The notes beneath the pieces are model-generated. The model searched no databases, had not been told where the DNA came from, and saw only the letters and a list, made by a program, of their open reading frames with translations. 64,000 nt of DNA from Mesorhizobium loti. GTDB lineage: Bacteria; Pseudomonadota; Alphaproteobacteria; Rhizobiales; Rhizobiaceae. A program made the translations under genes and the position numbers. Position 1 is the stretch's first letter; each line of letters starts with the position of its first letter. The stretch is from assembly GCA_014189435.1 (NCBI GenBank), contig CP050293.1, forward strand, positions 625,001 through 689,000. Reading direction: 5' to 3'. Positions 52,628 to 61,283 of the stretch are shown here, one piece after another.

Positions 52628-55327
52628 ATGGCAGCCGTCGTATCGACCTCTCGACCAAGCATAGCCTCGCTGGAGGCGCCGCGGCTCGCGCACTACCTTG
52701 CGGTCGGGTTGATCGCCGGCGCCATCATCGCGTTGCAGATATCGGTCATGCGGGTGTTCGCCGTCGGCAGCTGGTCGCATTTCGGCTCGCTGGTGGTCAG
52801 CCTCGCAATGCTCGGCTTCTCGCTGTCCAGCGTCGTCATCTTCGCCGGCAAGGACTGGTTCGACAAGCACTGGCAAGGGGCCGCCACATCAGCCCTGCTG
52901 CTGATCGGCCCGCTTGCCGTCGGCTCCAATCTCATCGCCCAGACGGTGCCGTTCAACGCCATCTTCCTGGTCTCCGACCCTGAGCAGAAATGGCGGCTGC
53001 TGGCCAATTTCCTGCTCTACCTCCTGCCGTTCCTGGCCGGTGCGTTCTTCCTCGGCATCGTCTTCCTGAAAAGCCGCACGGCGTTCGGCCGCGTCTATTT
53101 CGCCGACCTCACCGGCTCGGGGCTCGCAGGCCTCGTCGTTCTGGTGTCAATGTATCTGTTCTCGCCGGAAACCATCATCGTCGTGCCGCTGCTGTTGTGG
53201 GCCGCCGGTTCGCTGCTATGGTTCTCCGCCTTCGGCGCCTGGAAGAGCGTTGTCGCCGGCGCGGTCGTGGCAGCGCTGTCGATCGCTGGCTATCTCATGC
53301 TGCCCGGCCTGCTCGGCATTCCCGATATCGCCGTGTCGCAGTACAAGGGCGTCGCCTATGCCCGCAACTTCCCGGACGGCAAGCGCATCTACCGCGGCGT
53401 CTCGCCGTTCGGCGATTTGCAGGTCTATGCCAGCTCCTACATGCATTTCGCGCCGGGCCTGAGCGACAATGCCGCCTTCGGCATGCCCGAGGTTCCGGCC
53501 AACACCTATGTCGGCATGTATCGGGACGGCGACGGGCCGGAAGGCATCATGCGCAACCTGGCGCCAGCCGAGCAGGTCTATTTCCGCTATCTGCCGATGC
53601 ACTACCCCTATGTCATCAAGGCTAGACCCAAGACCTTCGTCGTGCAGTTCGGCGGCGGCATCTCCACGCAGGCCGCGCTCGATGCCGGCTCGACCTCGGT
53701 GACTGTCGCCGAAAGCAACCCGATGACCTTGCGGGCGTTCCGCGACCCCATCCTCAGGGACGTCACCGGCGACATCCTGGCCGAGCCGCGCCTCAAGGTG
53801 ATCGACTATGACGGGCGTCTTTTCCTCGCCAACACGACAGAGCGCTACGACGTCATCGATCTCAGCCTCGCCGACAGCGTCGGCCTGTCCAATCCGGGCG
53901 GCTTCGCCATCTCGGAGAAGTATGCCTACACGCGCGAGGCGATGCTGAGCTACATGCAAGCGCTGGCCGATGGCGGCGTGCTGTCGGTGACCTTGTGGAA
54001 CAAGGAAGAGCCGCCGAAATCGGTGCTGAAGCTCTATTCGACCATCGCCGAGGCGGCGAGGACATTCGACAGCCAAGGTGCTGCCAATGACATCTTCGCC
54101 GTGTCGAGCTATCTGTCGACGACGACGGTGCTGTTCAAGCGCGGCGGTTTCACCGAGGCGGAAATCAAGACGTTGCGCGACTACACCAGGTCGATGTCGT
54201 GGGAGGAGATCTATTACCCCGGCATGGCCTATGACGGCTCGGCGGCGCAAAAGATCCTCGACGATTATCGCGCCTCGATCTTCGGCAGCGGCGAAGACGC
54301 GACGCTGACCCAGCCCGACGCGACGGCGCCGGCCGATCCGACCGCCCCGATGAACCCCGACTGCGATCCAACGGAGCCCGCCGATCCGACGCTCGATACC
54401 TGCGCTGGTGCTGGCGGCGATGCCGGTCCGCAGGTGCTGCCTGCGACGGCGCTGGAGCGCATGGCCTGGCACGCGCTTTTGACCGGCGGCTGGGAGAAGC
54501 TCGCCAGCGACTATGTCTTCGACGCACATGCGCTTAGCAACGACCAGCCTTATTTCGCCGCCTATGTGAAGGTCGCCGACCTGCCGCGGACGCTGGACAG
54601 GCTCGACCTGTTCCAGGATGACTGGGGCTATCTGCTGATCTGGGCGACGCTCGGCATTGCCTGCATCACGGCGGCGTCGCTGGTGCTGCTGCCGGTCCTT
54701 TTCGGCTGGCGCATCGTGTTCTCGCGCTCGCGCGGCAAGCTCGGCACCATCCTCTATTTCGCTTGCCTCGGCCTCGGCTACATCATGGTCGAGGTCGGGC
54801 TGATCAGCCGCTTCACCGTGGCGCTTGCCAATCCGACCGTATCGGCCTCGGTGCTGATCTCGTCGATGCTGGTGTTTTCCGGCCTTGGCAGCCTGTTTGC
54901 GGAGCGCATCTTCGACCGCGCCAGGACGCTGCTGCCTGTGGTGCTGCTGGCGATCTGCGTGCTGCTGCTGGCGTGCGGCTTCACTCTGTCGCCGGTGCTC
55001 GACTGGATCGGCGCCTATCCCTATGCGGTCCGGCTGCTGCTCTGCTTCCTCCTGGTGTCGCCGCCGGCCTTCCTGATGGGCATGCCGATGGCCACCGCCA
55101 TGACCTGGCTGGCGCGGCTGGGCAAGGAGCATCTGTTCGTCTGGGCCTGGGGCATCAATGGCTGCTTCTCGGTGATCGGCTCGGCCGCGGTGCCGATCGT
55201 CGCCACCAGCTTCGGCCTCAGCGCCGTGCTGCAATGGGCGGCCATCGCCTATCTCGTCGCCATCCCGGCCTTCTTTGCCGTGCTGCTGCCGTCGAAGGCG
55301 CCTTCTGTCCGGCTGGTAACGGCCTGA
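52628..55327 (+). CDS. Membrane-embedded spermidine-synthase-like protein
   Basis: 899 residues. N-terminal membrane helices (from YLAVGLIAGAIIALQISVMRVF), a central soluble domain of spermidine-synthase type with FVVQFGGGISTQAALDAGSTSVTVAESNP (nucleotide-binding motif), VIDYDGRLFL and VIDLSLADSVG, and C-terminal helices (WATLGIACITAASLVLLPVLFG... LLLCFLLVSPPAFLMGMPMATAMTW). A linker rich in Asp, Pro and Thr with two Cys is at about 54300-54420. Such membrane proteins are widespread but their reaction is unknown; aminopropyl or methyl transfer is only a fold-based guess. Ribosome site AAGGGG; the stop overlaps the next start (TGATG). Confidence 0.82.
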   Translation: MAAVVSTSRPSIASLEAPRLAHYLAVGLIAGAIIALQISVMRVFAVGSWSHFGSLVVSLAMLGFSLSSVVIFAGKDWFDKHWQGAATSALLLIGPLAVGSNLIAQTVPFNAIFLVSDPEQKWRLLANFLLYLLPFLAGAFFLGIVFLKSRTAFGRVYFADLTGSGLAGLVVLVSMYLFSPETIIVVPLLLWAAGSLLWFSAFGAWKSVVAGAVVAALSIAGYLMLPGLLGIPDIAVSQYKGVAYARNFPDGKRIYRGVSPFGDLQVYASSYMHFAPGLSDNAAFGMPEVPANTYVGMYRDGDGPEGIMRNLAPAEQVYFRYLPMHYPYVIKARPKTFVVQFGGGISTQAALDAGSTSVTVAESNPMTLRAFRDPILRDVTGDILAEPRLKVIDYDGRLFLANTTERYDVIDLSLADSVGLSNPGGFAISEKYAYTREAMLSYMQALADGGVLSVTLWNKEEPPKSVLKLYSTIAEAARTFDSQGAANDIFAVSSYLSTTTVLFKRGGFTEAEIKTLRDYTRSMSWEEIYYPGMAYDGSAAQKILDDYRASIFGSGEDATLTQPDATAPADPTAPMNPDCDPTEPADPTLDTCAGAGGDAGPQVLPATALERMAWHALLTGGWEKLASDYVFDAHALSNDQPYFAAYVKVADLPRTLDRLDLFQDDWGYLLIWATLGIACITAASLVLLPVLFGWRIVFSRSRGKLGTILYFACLGLGYIMVEVGLISRFTVALANPTVSASVLISSMLVFSGLGSLFAERIFDRARTLLPVVLLAICVLLLACGFTLSPVLDWIGAYPYAVRLLLCFLLVSPPAFLMGMPMATAMTWLARLGKEHLFVWAWGINGCFSVIGSAAVPIVATSFGLSAVLQWAAIAYLVAIPAFFAVLLPSKAPSVRLVTA

Positions 55328-56259
55328 TGCCCGACCGGCGCGCCATCGTCACTGGCTTGCTGGCTACGGCGGCATTTCCGGTGGCGAGCCAGGGCGCGCG
55401 CTTGCGCAAGGCGATATCGACGATCGTGCCGTTCAAGACATCGCCCTTTCCCTACGGAGGCAAGCTGCCGGATGGTTCCGGGCCTTTTCTCGACGTGACC
55501 GCCAATGGCCGGCATGGCCACACCTCGCCGCGCGGGGGCATCTATTGGGAAGACGAGACCTATTCCGACCGCTCGACGCTGCTGGCGGTGCCCCGCGGCT
55601 TCGATCCCGCCAGGCCGGCGGTCATCGTGGTGTTCTTCCATGGCAATGGCGCGATCCTCCAGCGCGATGTGGTCGGCCGCCAGCGGGTCGTCGCCCAGGT
55701 CGAGGCGTCCGGCCTCAACGCCGTGCTGGTGGCGCCGCAATTTGCCAGCAACGCGCAGGATTCCAGCGCCGGCAATTTCTGGACGCCGGGCTATTTTGCC
55801 GGGTTCATGACCGAGGCGGCACATGGCCTGGCCAAGCTGACCGGCGCCAAGGCGGCAAAATTCGACGCCATGCCGGTGGTGCTGGTCGCCTATAGCGGCG
55901 GCTACAACCCGGCCGCCTTCGTGCTCAAGAATGGCGACGTCAGCGGCCGGCTGCTCGGCGTCATCCTGCTCGACGCCGTCTTCGACGAAGCCGACATTTT
56001 CGCTGATTGGATCGTGCGCCACAGGAAGAGTTTTTTCGTCAGCGCCTATGGCCAGTCATCGGCCTCCGGCAATGCGGAGATTCGACGGTTGCTGGCGAGC
56101 CAGGGCGTCAAGGCCAATTCCGACGCACCTCGTAGCCTCGAAGCCGGCACCATCGCCTTCCTCGCCTCGGATGCCGCCCACGACAGCTTCGTCACTCGCG
56201 CCTTCGTCGCCAATCCATTGCAATGGCTGCTGAGCCGGCTGCATGGGTTTGCGCGTTAG
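55327..56259 (+). CDS. Exported alpha/beta hydrolase-like protein
   Basis: 310 residues from ATG 55327 in the overlap TGATG, so coupled to the gene before. N-terminal signal-like MPDRRAIVTGLLATAAFPVASQGA. VIVVFFHGNGAILQRDVVGRQRVVAQ is the oxyanion loop, LVAYSGGYNPAAF the nucleophile elbow with Ser, and the His is probably in ASDAAHDSFV. Extracytoplasmic hydrolase of unknown substrate; third gene of the operon. It ends 4 bp into the convergent gene on the other strand. Confidence 0.8.
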   Translation: MPDRRAIVTGLLATAAFPVASQGARLRKAISTIVPFKTSPFPYGGKLPDGSGPFLDVTANGRHGHTSPRGGIYWEDETYSDRSTLLAVPRGFDPARPAVIVVFFHGNGAILQRDVVGRQRVVAQVEASGLNAVLVAPQFASNAQDSSAGNFWTPGYFAGFMTEAAHGLAKLTGAKAAKFDAMPVVLVAYSGGYNPAAFVLKNGDVSGRLLGVILLDAVFDEADIFADWIVRHRKSFFVSAYGQSSASGNAEIRRLLASQGVKANSDAPRSLEAGTIAFLASDAAHDSFVTRAFVANPLQWLLSRLHGFAR

Positions 56260-57512
56260 TTAAACCAAAGCGCAAAGGTCAAAAAACCACCACCGCCGAA
56301 CTGGCGCTGGATCTGGTCGAAATCGTCGCTGGTCAGGATCTCGCCGCTTTCGAGGTAGGGCGCGATGGCCGGGCCGGTGATCGACAGCACGAGGTCGAAG
56401 TTTTTTGGCTCGTCGAAGAAGCGCTTCATGTTGATGCCCTTGCCGGTGATGCGGAAATGCGGCAGCAGCGTGCGGCCTTCGAGCAGATCCTCGGCCATGG
56501 TCAGGGCGGCGAGCCAGGCCTGGACCTGGTCTTCGCCGACTTCGAGGCCGGTGAGCGGGTTTTCACCCTTCTGTTGCGGTCCCGGCAGCCATTCGCGGTC
56601 ATTGTCGGTCTCGGCGCGGATCGCCTTCCAGTCCTCGCGCGATAGCCGGATCATCTCGAGCAGATGGCGGCGCGCCGCTTGCCTCCGCTCCGGTTCGACC
56701 ACCGGCCAGTTGACGAGATGCACCAGCGAGATGAAATCGGCGATACGCCATTCCGAGGCGAAGATGCTGCTGCCCATGTCGCTGGCCGGCGGCACGAGAA
56801 TATCCTGCAACGGCAGCTTGGCGCGCGGGAACAGCATGTGGAAGGAACCGTCGAAAGTGCTCCTGAAATCATGCGCCAGCCAGAAATCGGCCTGCGCCAT
56901 CAGAAACTCGGCATAGCCCTGCAGCCAATAGCCGTCGGCGCGGTCGAAGCGGAATGTCAGTGTGGGGGCGGCGGCGTCCGACGAGATGCCGCCGCGTGAC
57001 AACGAGGCGATGATCGCTGCCATGCTCTCGTCCGGCGCGATGGTGCCATCCTCGTTGAGGTCGATGCCGGTACGGGTGAGGTCGATCGCCATGCCGATAT
57101 CGGCGTCCGCCGGCACCGACGCAAACGTGGCGGCGGATTTTTCCAGCCGGTCGCGGAAGCCGACCAGGATGGCGCGGAACTGCTCATAGGTCAGCGGCTC
57201 GGGATTGGGATTGTCGGGCACCGGCAGCCGCATCAGCGGCAGCATGAAGGATTGCGGGCTCTCGAAGCCATGCCGGTGCAGGCCGCTGGCCAGGATCTCC
57301 AATGCCGTGAAGAACTCGCCGGCGCCGGCGGCGTAGGCTGATGCCGGGTCTTTTGGCGCGGCGGCCTCCAGCGTCGAGAGAGCGGTGTCGCGCACGGCCA
57401 CGGTCTTCGCCTCGAACAGTGCGGTTGCCGCTTCCGGCATTGCCGCCGACGCGGAAGACAGGGGCACAATCAGCATGAAAGCGGATGTCAGCAGGCATGT
57501 CAGTCGTGTCAT
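56256..57512 (-). CDS. Exported protein with one EF-hand loop, unknown function
   Basis: 418 residues from ATG 57512 (GGGGGAAAAG before). Signal peptide ending in SASA. Central stretch DLNEDGTIAPDE is a perfect EF-hand calcium loop (D1, N3, D5, G6, E12). The rest is helical (FRAILVGFRDRLEKSAATFASVPAD, EMIRLSREDWKAIRAE) and has no known motif. It may be a calcium-binding periplasmic protein; no function can be read. The stop codon overlaps the end of the hydrolase gene by convergence. Confidence 0.78.
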   Translation of the reverse strand: MTRLTCLLTSAFMLIVPLSSASAAMPEAATALFEAKTVAVRDTALSTLEAAAPKDPASAYAAGAGEFFTALEILASGLHRHGFESPQSFMLPLMRLPVPDNPNPEPLTYEQFRAILVGFRDRLEKSAATFASVPADADIGMAIDLTRTGIDLNEDGTIAPDESMAAIIASLSRGGISSDAAAPTLTFRFDRADGYWLQGYAEFLMAQADFWLAHDFRSTFDGSFHMLFPRAKLPLQDILVPPASDMGSSIFASEWRIADFISLVHLVNWPVVEPERRQAARRHLLEMIRLSREDWKAIRAETDNDREWLPGPQQKGENPLTGLEVGEDQVQAWLAALTMAEDLLEGRTLLPHFRITGKGINMKRFFDEPKNFDLVLSITGPAIAPYLESGEILTSDDFDQIQRQFGGGGFLTFALWFN

Positions 57513-57618
57513 CTTTTCCCCCAAGATTTGTCGCGCAGAGCAAATATACACCTTTTGCAGCGTCGCGCTTCAACCCGCCCCACGGACGGTCTACACAGGG
57601 CAAACAATTGGGCGCCGC

Positions 57619-58647
57619 GTGTCGAATTATCCGCTTTCCTACAAGCTGTCCTGGCTGCCGCGTTTCGTGAAGCCGTCGCTCGTCGGCGACGCACGAGACT
57701 TTGCGCCGATGGCGGGAACGCTGATGGATCCGTCGCCGAAGCGGACGGTGCGGCTTGCCTTCGTCGGCGACATCTCGGCGGTGGCCAACCGCAGCGCGCC
57801 GGATTGCGATCCGGAAGTCAAGGCGCTGCTCGGCGCTGCCGATCTGGTGATCGGCAATTGTGAAAGCCCTGTTGTGGACAGAGCAAGTGCGGCGCTGGGC
57901 ACGAGGCTCGGCACGCATCACGCGATGAGCGAGCGGTTCCTGGCCGAGGCGCTGGCGGCGGTCGGCATTGCGCGCGAAAAGCTCGTGCTGTCGCTGGCCA
58001 ACAACCATGTGCTCGACCAGGGCGTCGCCGGCTTCGACGAGACGGTCGCGGCGTTGCAGCGGCTCGGCATCCGGACGGTGGGCCTCGTTGCCAACGGTCC
58101 GGTGGTGCCTGTCCAGGTCGGACCGCTTGATATCGGCTTTGCCGCCTTCACGCTGTGGCGCAACGCCGATGAAAGCGTGTTCACGGGGCGCGTATCAATG
58201 GACAGTGATCCGGCGCGTTGGTCGCGCGATGGTGTCGATCTTCTTTGCGCCGTGCCGCATTGGGACTGGGAGTTCCGGCATTTTCCGCGCGCCGAGACGC
58301 GGGTGCTGGCCAGGCGGCTGGCCGGGCAGGGCGTCGGGCTGATCGCTGGCCATCACGCCCATGTCGTGCAGCCGTTGGAAAGGATCGACAGGACGATCGT
58401 CGCCTACGGGCTTGGCGATTTCCTCGGCACCGCCTTTGCCCGCCAGCCGTGGCCGGGTCGCATCGGCGGGATTTTCGTTGTGGACGTCAGTGCCGATGCC
58501 GACACGCGCGGCGCCATTGCGGCCTACCGGCTGCATCCGTTTGTGCGCTTGCGAGGCGGGGATCATGAGCGGCTGGTGTCGGTGGAGGCGCTGCAGGGCG
58601 CGATGAAGAGGAAGGTTGGGGGGCGGCTGGGTGCGATCTTTTCTTAA
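57619..58647 (+). CDS. CapA-family protein (poly-gamma-glutamate synthesis type)
   Basis: 342 residues from a GTG at 57619; ATG starts at 57709 or 57724 are possible and the frame is open far upstream. Motifs of the CapA metallophosphatase-like fold: RLAFVGDIS, IGNCESPVVD, SLANNHVLDQGVAGFDETV, GHHAHVVQPLERIDRTIVAYGLGDFL. CapA proteins act on cell-surface polymers; the substrate here is not known. Followed by an inverted pair of repeats. Confidence 0.85.
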   Translation: MSNYPLSYKLSWLPRFVKPSLVGDARDFAPMAGTLMDPSPKRTVRLAFVGDISAVANRSAPDCDPEVKALLGAADLVIGNCESPVVDRASAALGTRLGTHHAMSERFLAEALAAVGIAREKLVLSLANNHVLDQGVAGFDETVAALQRLGIRTVGLVANGPVVPVQVGPLDIGFAAFTLWRNADESVFTGRVSMDSDPARWSRDGVDLLCAVPHWDWEFRHFPRAETRVLARRLAGQGVGLIAGHHAHVVQPLERIDRTIVAYGLGDFLGTAFARQPWPGRIGGIFVVDVSADADTRGAIAAYRLHPFVRLRGGDHERLVSVEALQGAMKRKVGGRLGAIFS

Positions 58648-58672
58648 CGGCGTGAGTCCTACCTCAAGCGTC

Positions 58673-58844
58673 GCGCCGCCCCTCATCCGCCTGCCGGCAC
58701 CTTCTCCCCGTAAACGGGGAGAAGCCCGCAGATCGCATCGTCGGCACTTTTTCCCAGCGTTGATGATTGGCGAAATCACCAAGGAAGGCGTCCTTCGCCC
58801 CGTTTACGGGGAGAAGTGCCCGGCAGGGCGATGAGGGGCGGCGC
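58673..58844. repeat. Inverted pair of a palindromic repeat
   Basis: Left unit (58673-58724) reads GCGCCGCCCCTCATCCG then CTTCTCCCCG TAAA CGGGGAGAAG. The right unit (58796-58844) has CCCCGTTTACGGGGAGAAG and ends in GATGAGGGGCGGCGC, the reverse complement of the left end. A 71-base centre separates the units. No gene; it sits downstream of the CapA gene. Confidence 0.82.
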
Positions 58845-58897
58845 GAACATTTGTTGAAGAGGCGCTGCAGTCGATACATCGAACAAAACCGGCTATC

Positions 58898-59896
58898 ATG
58901 AGCATAGTCAGGCAGTGGGGGGTGGCGGTGGAAACAGCGGATTTCATGCCGAGCGAGACGGTCATCGCCGGCATCCGGAAAGACATCGAGGCCTATGAAG
59001 CGGCGAGGGCCTCGGCGGTCCGGCAGGTGCGGTGGCGGGTGCCGGTGTTCGTCGGGCTGGTGCTGGTGGCCGTGGTGCTGGTCGCCTGGCTGTTCAACAA
59101 GGTCGCCGACCCCTACGAGCAATGGTTCTCGACGCCGCATGTGTTTCTTTACGTCATCGGCTTCGCGGCTTCGATCGTGCTCTATTTCCAGGCCAGGAAA
59201 CCGGCGACGCGGCTGCAGCAATCGTTCCGCGAGACGCTGCTGCCGATCATCTTCGGCTTCATCGCGGATATGCGCTACCAGCATAGCGTGACGCCGAATT
59301 CCTTCGACCGGTTGCCACGCACGGCGGTCGGTCCGTTCAACCGGCAGGCGTTCGACGACATCGTGGCGGGCCGCTACGAAGGGTTTCCGTTCGAACTCTA
59401 CGAGGCGCATCTGCGGGAAGGGTCGGGCAAGGGCTCGTCGACCGCCTTCCAGGGCGTCATCGTCGCTTTTGAGACGATCGCGCCGTTCCCGGGCATGCTG
59501 GTGGCGACGCGGCGGACAAACGCGGTCATCAGCTTCTTTCGCGGCATCTTCGCCAGCAAGCTGCAAGAGTTGTCCAGCGGCGATGCTTTGCTCGATGCCG
59601 CCTACGAGTTCCGAACCGACAATCTCGGGGCGGCACAGCCACTGGTGAGCGGCCGGCTGGCGCAGGCGCTGAAATGGCTTGGCGAAACCTGGCCGGACGA
59701 CCCGGCCCGCGTCGCGCTCAACGGCAGCGATGGTTTCTTGCTGCTGCCACAGACGAAGAACTTCTTCGAGCTGCCGGATATTTCAGTGCCGCTCGACTAC
59801 ACCACGCATGTCGCGCCGATGATATCAGACATGGGCGCGATGCTGGCTACGGCGGCGTTGGTGCGCAAGATCGGCGCGAAGGACGAGGGGGGGTGA
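58898..59896 (+). CDS. DUF3137 membrane protein
   Basis: 332 residues from ATG 58898; an ATG at 58946 (MPSETVIAGIRKDIEAYEAAR) with GGAAACAG before it is also plausible. Two membrane helices early (RVPVFVGLVLVAVVLVAWLF and VFLYVIGFAASIVLYFQ), then a soluble domain that looks like DUF3137 (GFIADMRYQHSVTPNSFDRLPRTAVGPFNRQAFDDIVAGRYEGFPFELYEAHL). Its role is unknown. Confidence 0.78.
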   Translation: MSIVRQWGVAVETADFMPSETVIAGIRKDIEAYEAARASAVRQVRWRVPVFVGLVLVAVVLVAWLFNKVADPYEQWFSTPHVFLYVIGFAASIVLYFQARKPATRLQQSFRETLLPIIFGFIADMRYQHSVTPNSFDRLPRTAVGPFNRQAFDDIVAGRYEGFPFELYEAHLREGSGKGSSTAFQGVIVAFETIAPFPGMLVATRRTNAVISFFRGIFASKLQELSSGDALLDAAYEFRTDNLGAAQPLVSGRLAQALKWLGETWPDDPARVALNGSDGFLLLPQTKNFFELPDISVPLDYTTHVAPMISDMGAMLATAALVRKIGAKDEGG

Positions 59897-59909
59897 CCGG
59901 GCCGAGCCG

Positions 59910-60404
59910 TCAGCAGTCGAAGCCGTATTTGCCGCGCATATAGTCCGCCTCCTCTTTCGACATCTTGTTGAACATGACGCAGACGGTGAAGCCGCCGACC
60001 TGGCGCCCGCCGCGTGTGTATCCCCAGTCGGAAATGTCGTCCCTGGTGAATTCGATGTTCTGGCCGAGGACGACGTTGTGCACTTCCTCCGGCTGGTTTG
60101 CCAATATGCCGACAAATCCGGTCTCGGTGCGGCGGAACGGTATGACCCAGAAGTGTTCGGTGACATTCCCGTCCCGCACCTTGACCTTCAACTTGAACCT
60201 GTCTGTGTCGGAGGGAGGAGCCTCGGACAGTGCCAGGAAGTCGTCCAGGCTGGCGAGCGCCTGCGCGGTCGCCGCCGCCATCTCCGGATCGTCGGGAGTA
60301 AAGATAACCGTTTTGTCGTCGCCCGGATCCGCGCCTTGTGCGCCGGCCGATCCCGGAGCAAGCGCGAGCATCAGGGACATCATGGTCCGGACTGCAAGTT
60401 TCAT
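59910..60404 (-). CDS. Exported DUF2314 protein
   Basis: 164 residues from ATG 60404 (GGGGGGCC before). Signal peptide ending near AGAQG, then the DUF2314 domain: DRFKLKVKVRDGNVTEHFWVIPFRRTETGFVGILANQPEEVHNVVLGQNIEFTRDDISDWGYTRGGRQVGGFTV with a final two Cys region. The domain is known in YegJ; function unknown. Converges with DUF3137 (13 bp). Confidence 0.84.
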   Translation of the reverse strand: MKLAVRTMMSLMLALAPGSAGAQGADPGDDKTVIFTPDDPEMAAATAQALASLDDFLALSEAPPSDTDRFKLKVKVRDGNVTEHFWVIPFRRTETGFVGILANQPEEVHNVVLGQNIEFTRDDISDWGYTRGGRQVGGFTVCVMFNKMSKEEADYMRGKYGFDC

Positions 60405-60848
60405 GGAAGGCCCCCCTTCATCGTAACGGCGCACCATCGTGTATCCGTTCCCGATTTGCAACCGGAGCGCGAGTTTCATCCACTTCGGAGTGGCGAGTTT
60501 GAGCTGATCCATGAAACAAAATGTGTAGAGATGATCGGTCGGTAGTCTGTTTCGTGATGCCGATCGAGACGGATTGCGGCGGCCGCGCCGTGATCGAAAC
60601 CGCCCGCCACAATCCGGCTAAACGACTCTTTTCGCGGACAGAAGTGCGCCCATCGGGGGAGCCGAAGCGGCCGGAAATGATGTCGGCAGCAAGCAATGTG
60701 TCGGAATTAAGCCTATGATATTGTTTGCGAAAATTCACTCAATGTGATTTGCGGAGGGAGCGCTTTCCGTTCCAGTTTCGGGCCGTCCGGTGCTGTCGTT
60801 TGCCAAGGCGGCGGTCCGGAAAAGTGAAACAGCACGGAGTGCTTAGCA
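60405..60848. other. 444-base gap before the DUF1344 gene
   Basis: Divergent region of the DUF2314 and DUF1344 genes. Open frames on both strands (for example 60418-60738, minus) have no ribosome site or protein-like composition. Nothing else is supported. Confidence 0.5.
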
Positions 60849-61091
60849 ATGAAGAAGACCCTCGCAACCACAGCCGCTCTGCTCGCCTTCCTCGGCACGG
60901 CGTATGCCGCGACCGTTCAGGGCACCATCCAGGCCGTTGACCCGACGACCAAGTCGATCACCCTCGACGATGGCAAGATCTACCAGCTGTCGCCGGAAGC
61001 GACGATCGGGAAACTGAAGGTCGGTGCCAAGGTTGCGGTGACTGTCGATGACAAGACCGGCATCGTGACGTCGATCAAGAAGGCTTCGTAG
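60849..61091 (+). CDS. DUF1344 exported small protein
   Basis: 80 residues from ATG 60849. Signal peptide ending AYA, then ATVQGTIQAVDPTTKSITLDDGKIYQLSPEATIGKLKVGAKVAVTVDDKTGIVTSIKK, the DUF1344 domain, a small beta-barrel like an OB or SH3 fold. Monocistronic. Function unknown; likely periplasmic. Confidence 0.9.
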   Translation: MKKTLATTAALLAFLGTAYAATVQGTIQAVDPTTKSITLDDGKIYQLSPEATIGKLKVGAKVAVTVDDKTGIVTSIKKAS

Positions 61092-61283
61092 GGCGTAAGC
61101 GCCGTGCGTCGGCAGACCTGCTGACGCAGTTTTCAGACCCTGTTCCAATTCTGGTCGGTTCCTCCGGGAGCCGGCCACTTTCGTGCACTCCACCCCTCGA
61201 TGCCAGGCGGAACGCTGTCCCGACGGCTTCGCTATGGTTTTTGCCAAAGAGCCGCGCTATCCCTTGGCCAACGGGGGATATTC

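Noticed and set aside
53216..55234. Open frame of 672 codons antisense to the membrane spermidine-synthase-like gene
   Set aside because: It is a shadow of GC-rich codons: very rich in His, Arg, Gln and Asp, with no motif, and the opposite strand is clearly coding.
60418..60738. Possible gene of 106 codons in the 444-base gap before the DUF1344 gene
   Set aside because: No ribosome site, random-looking residues, and overlap with another weak frame on the + strand.
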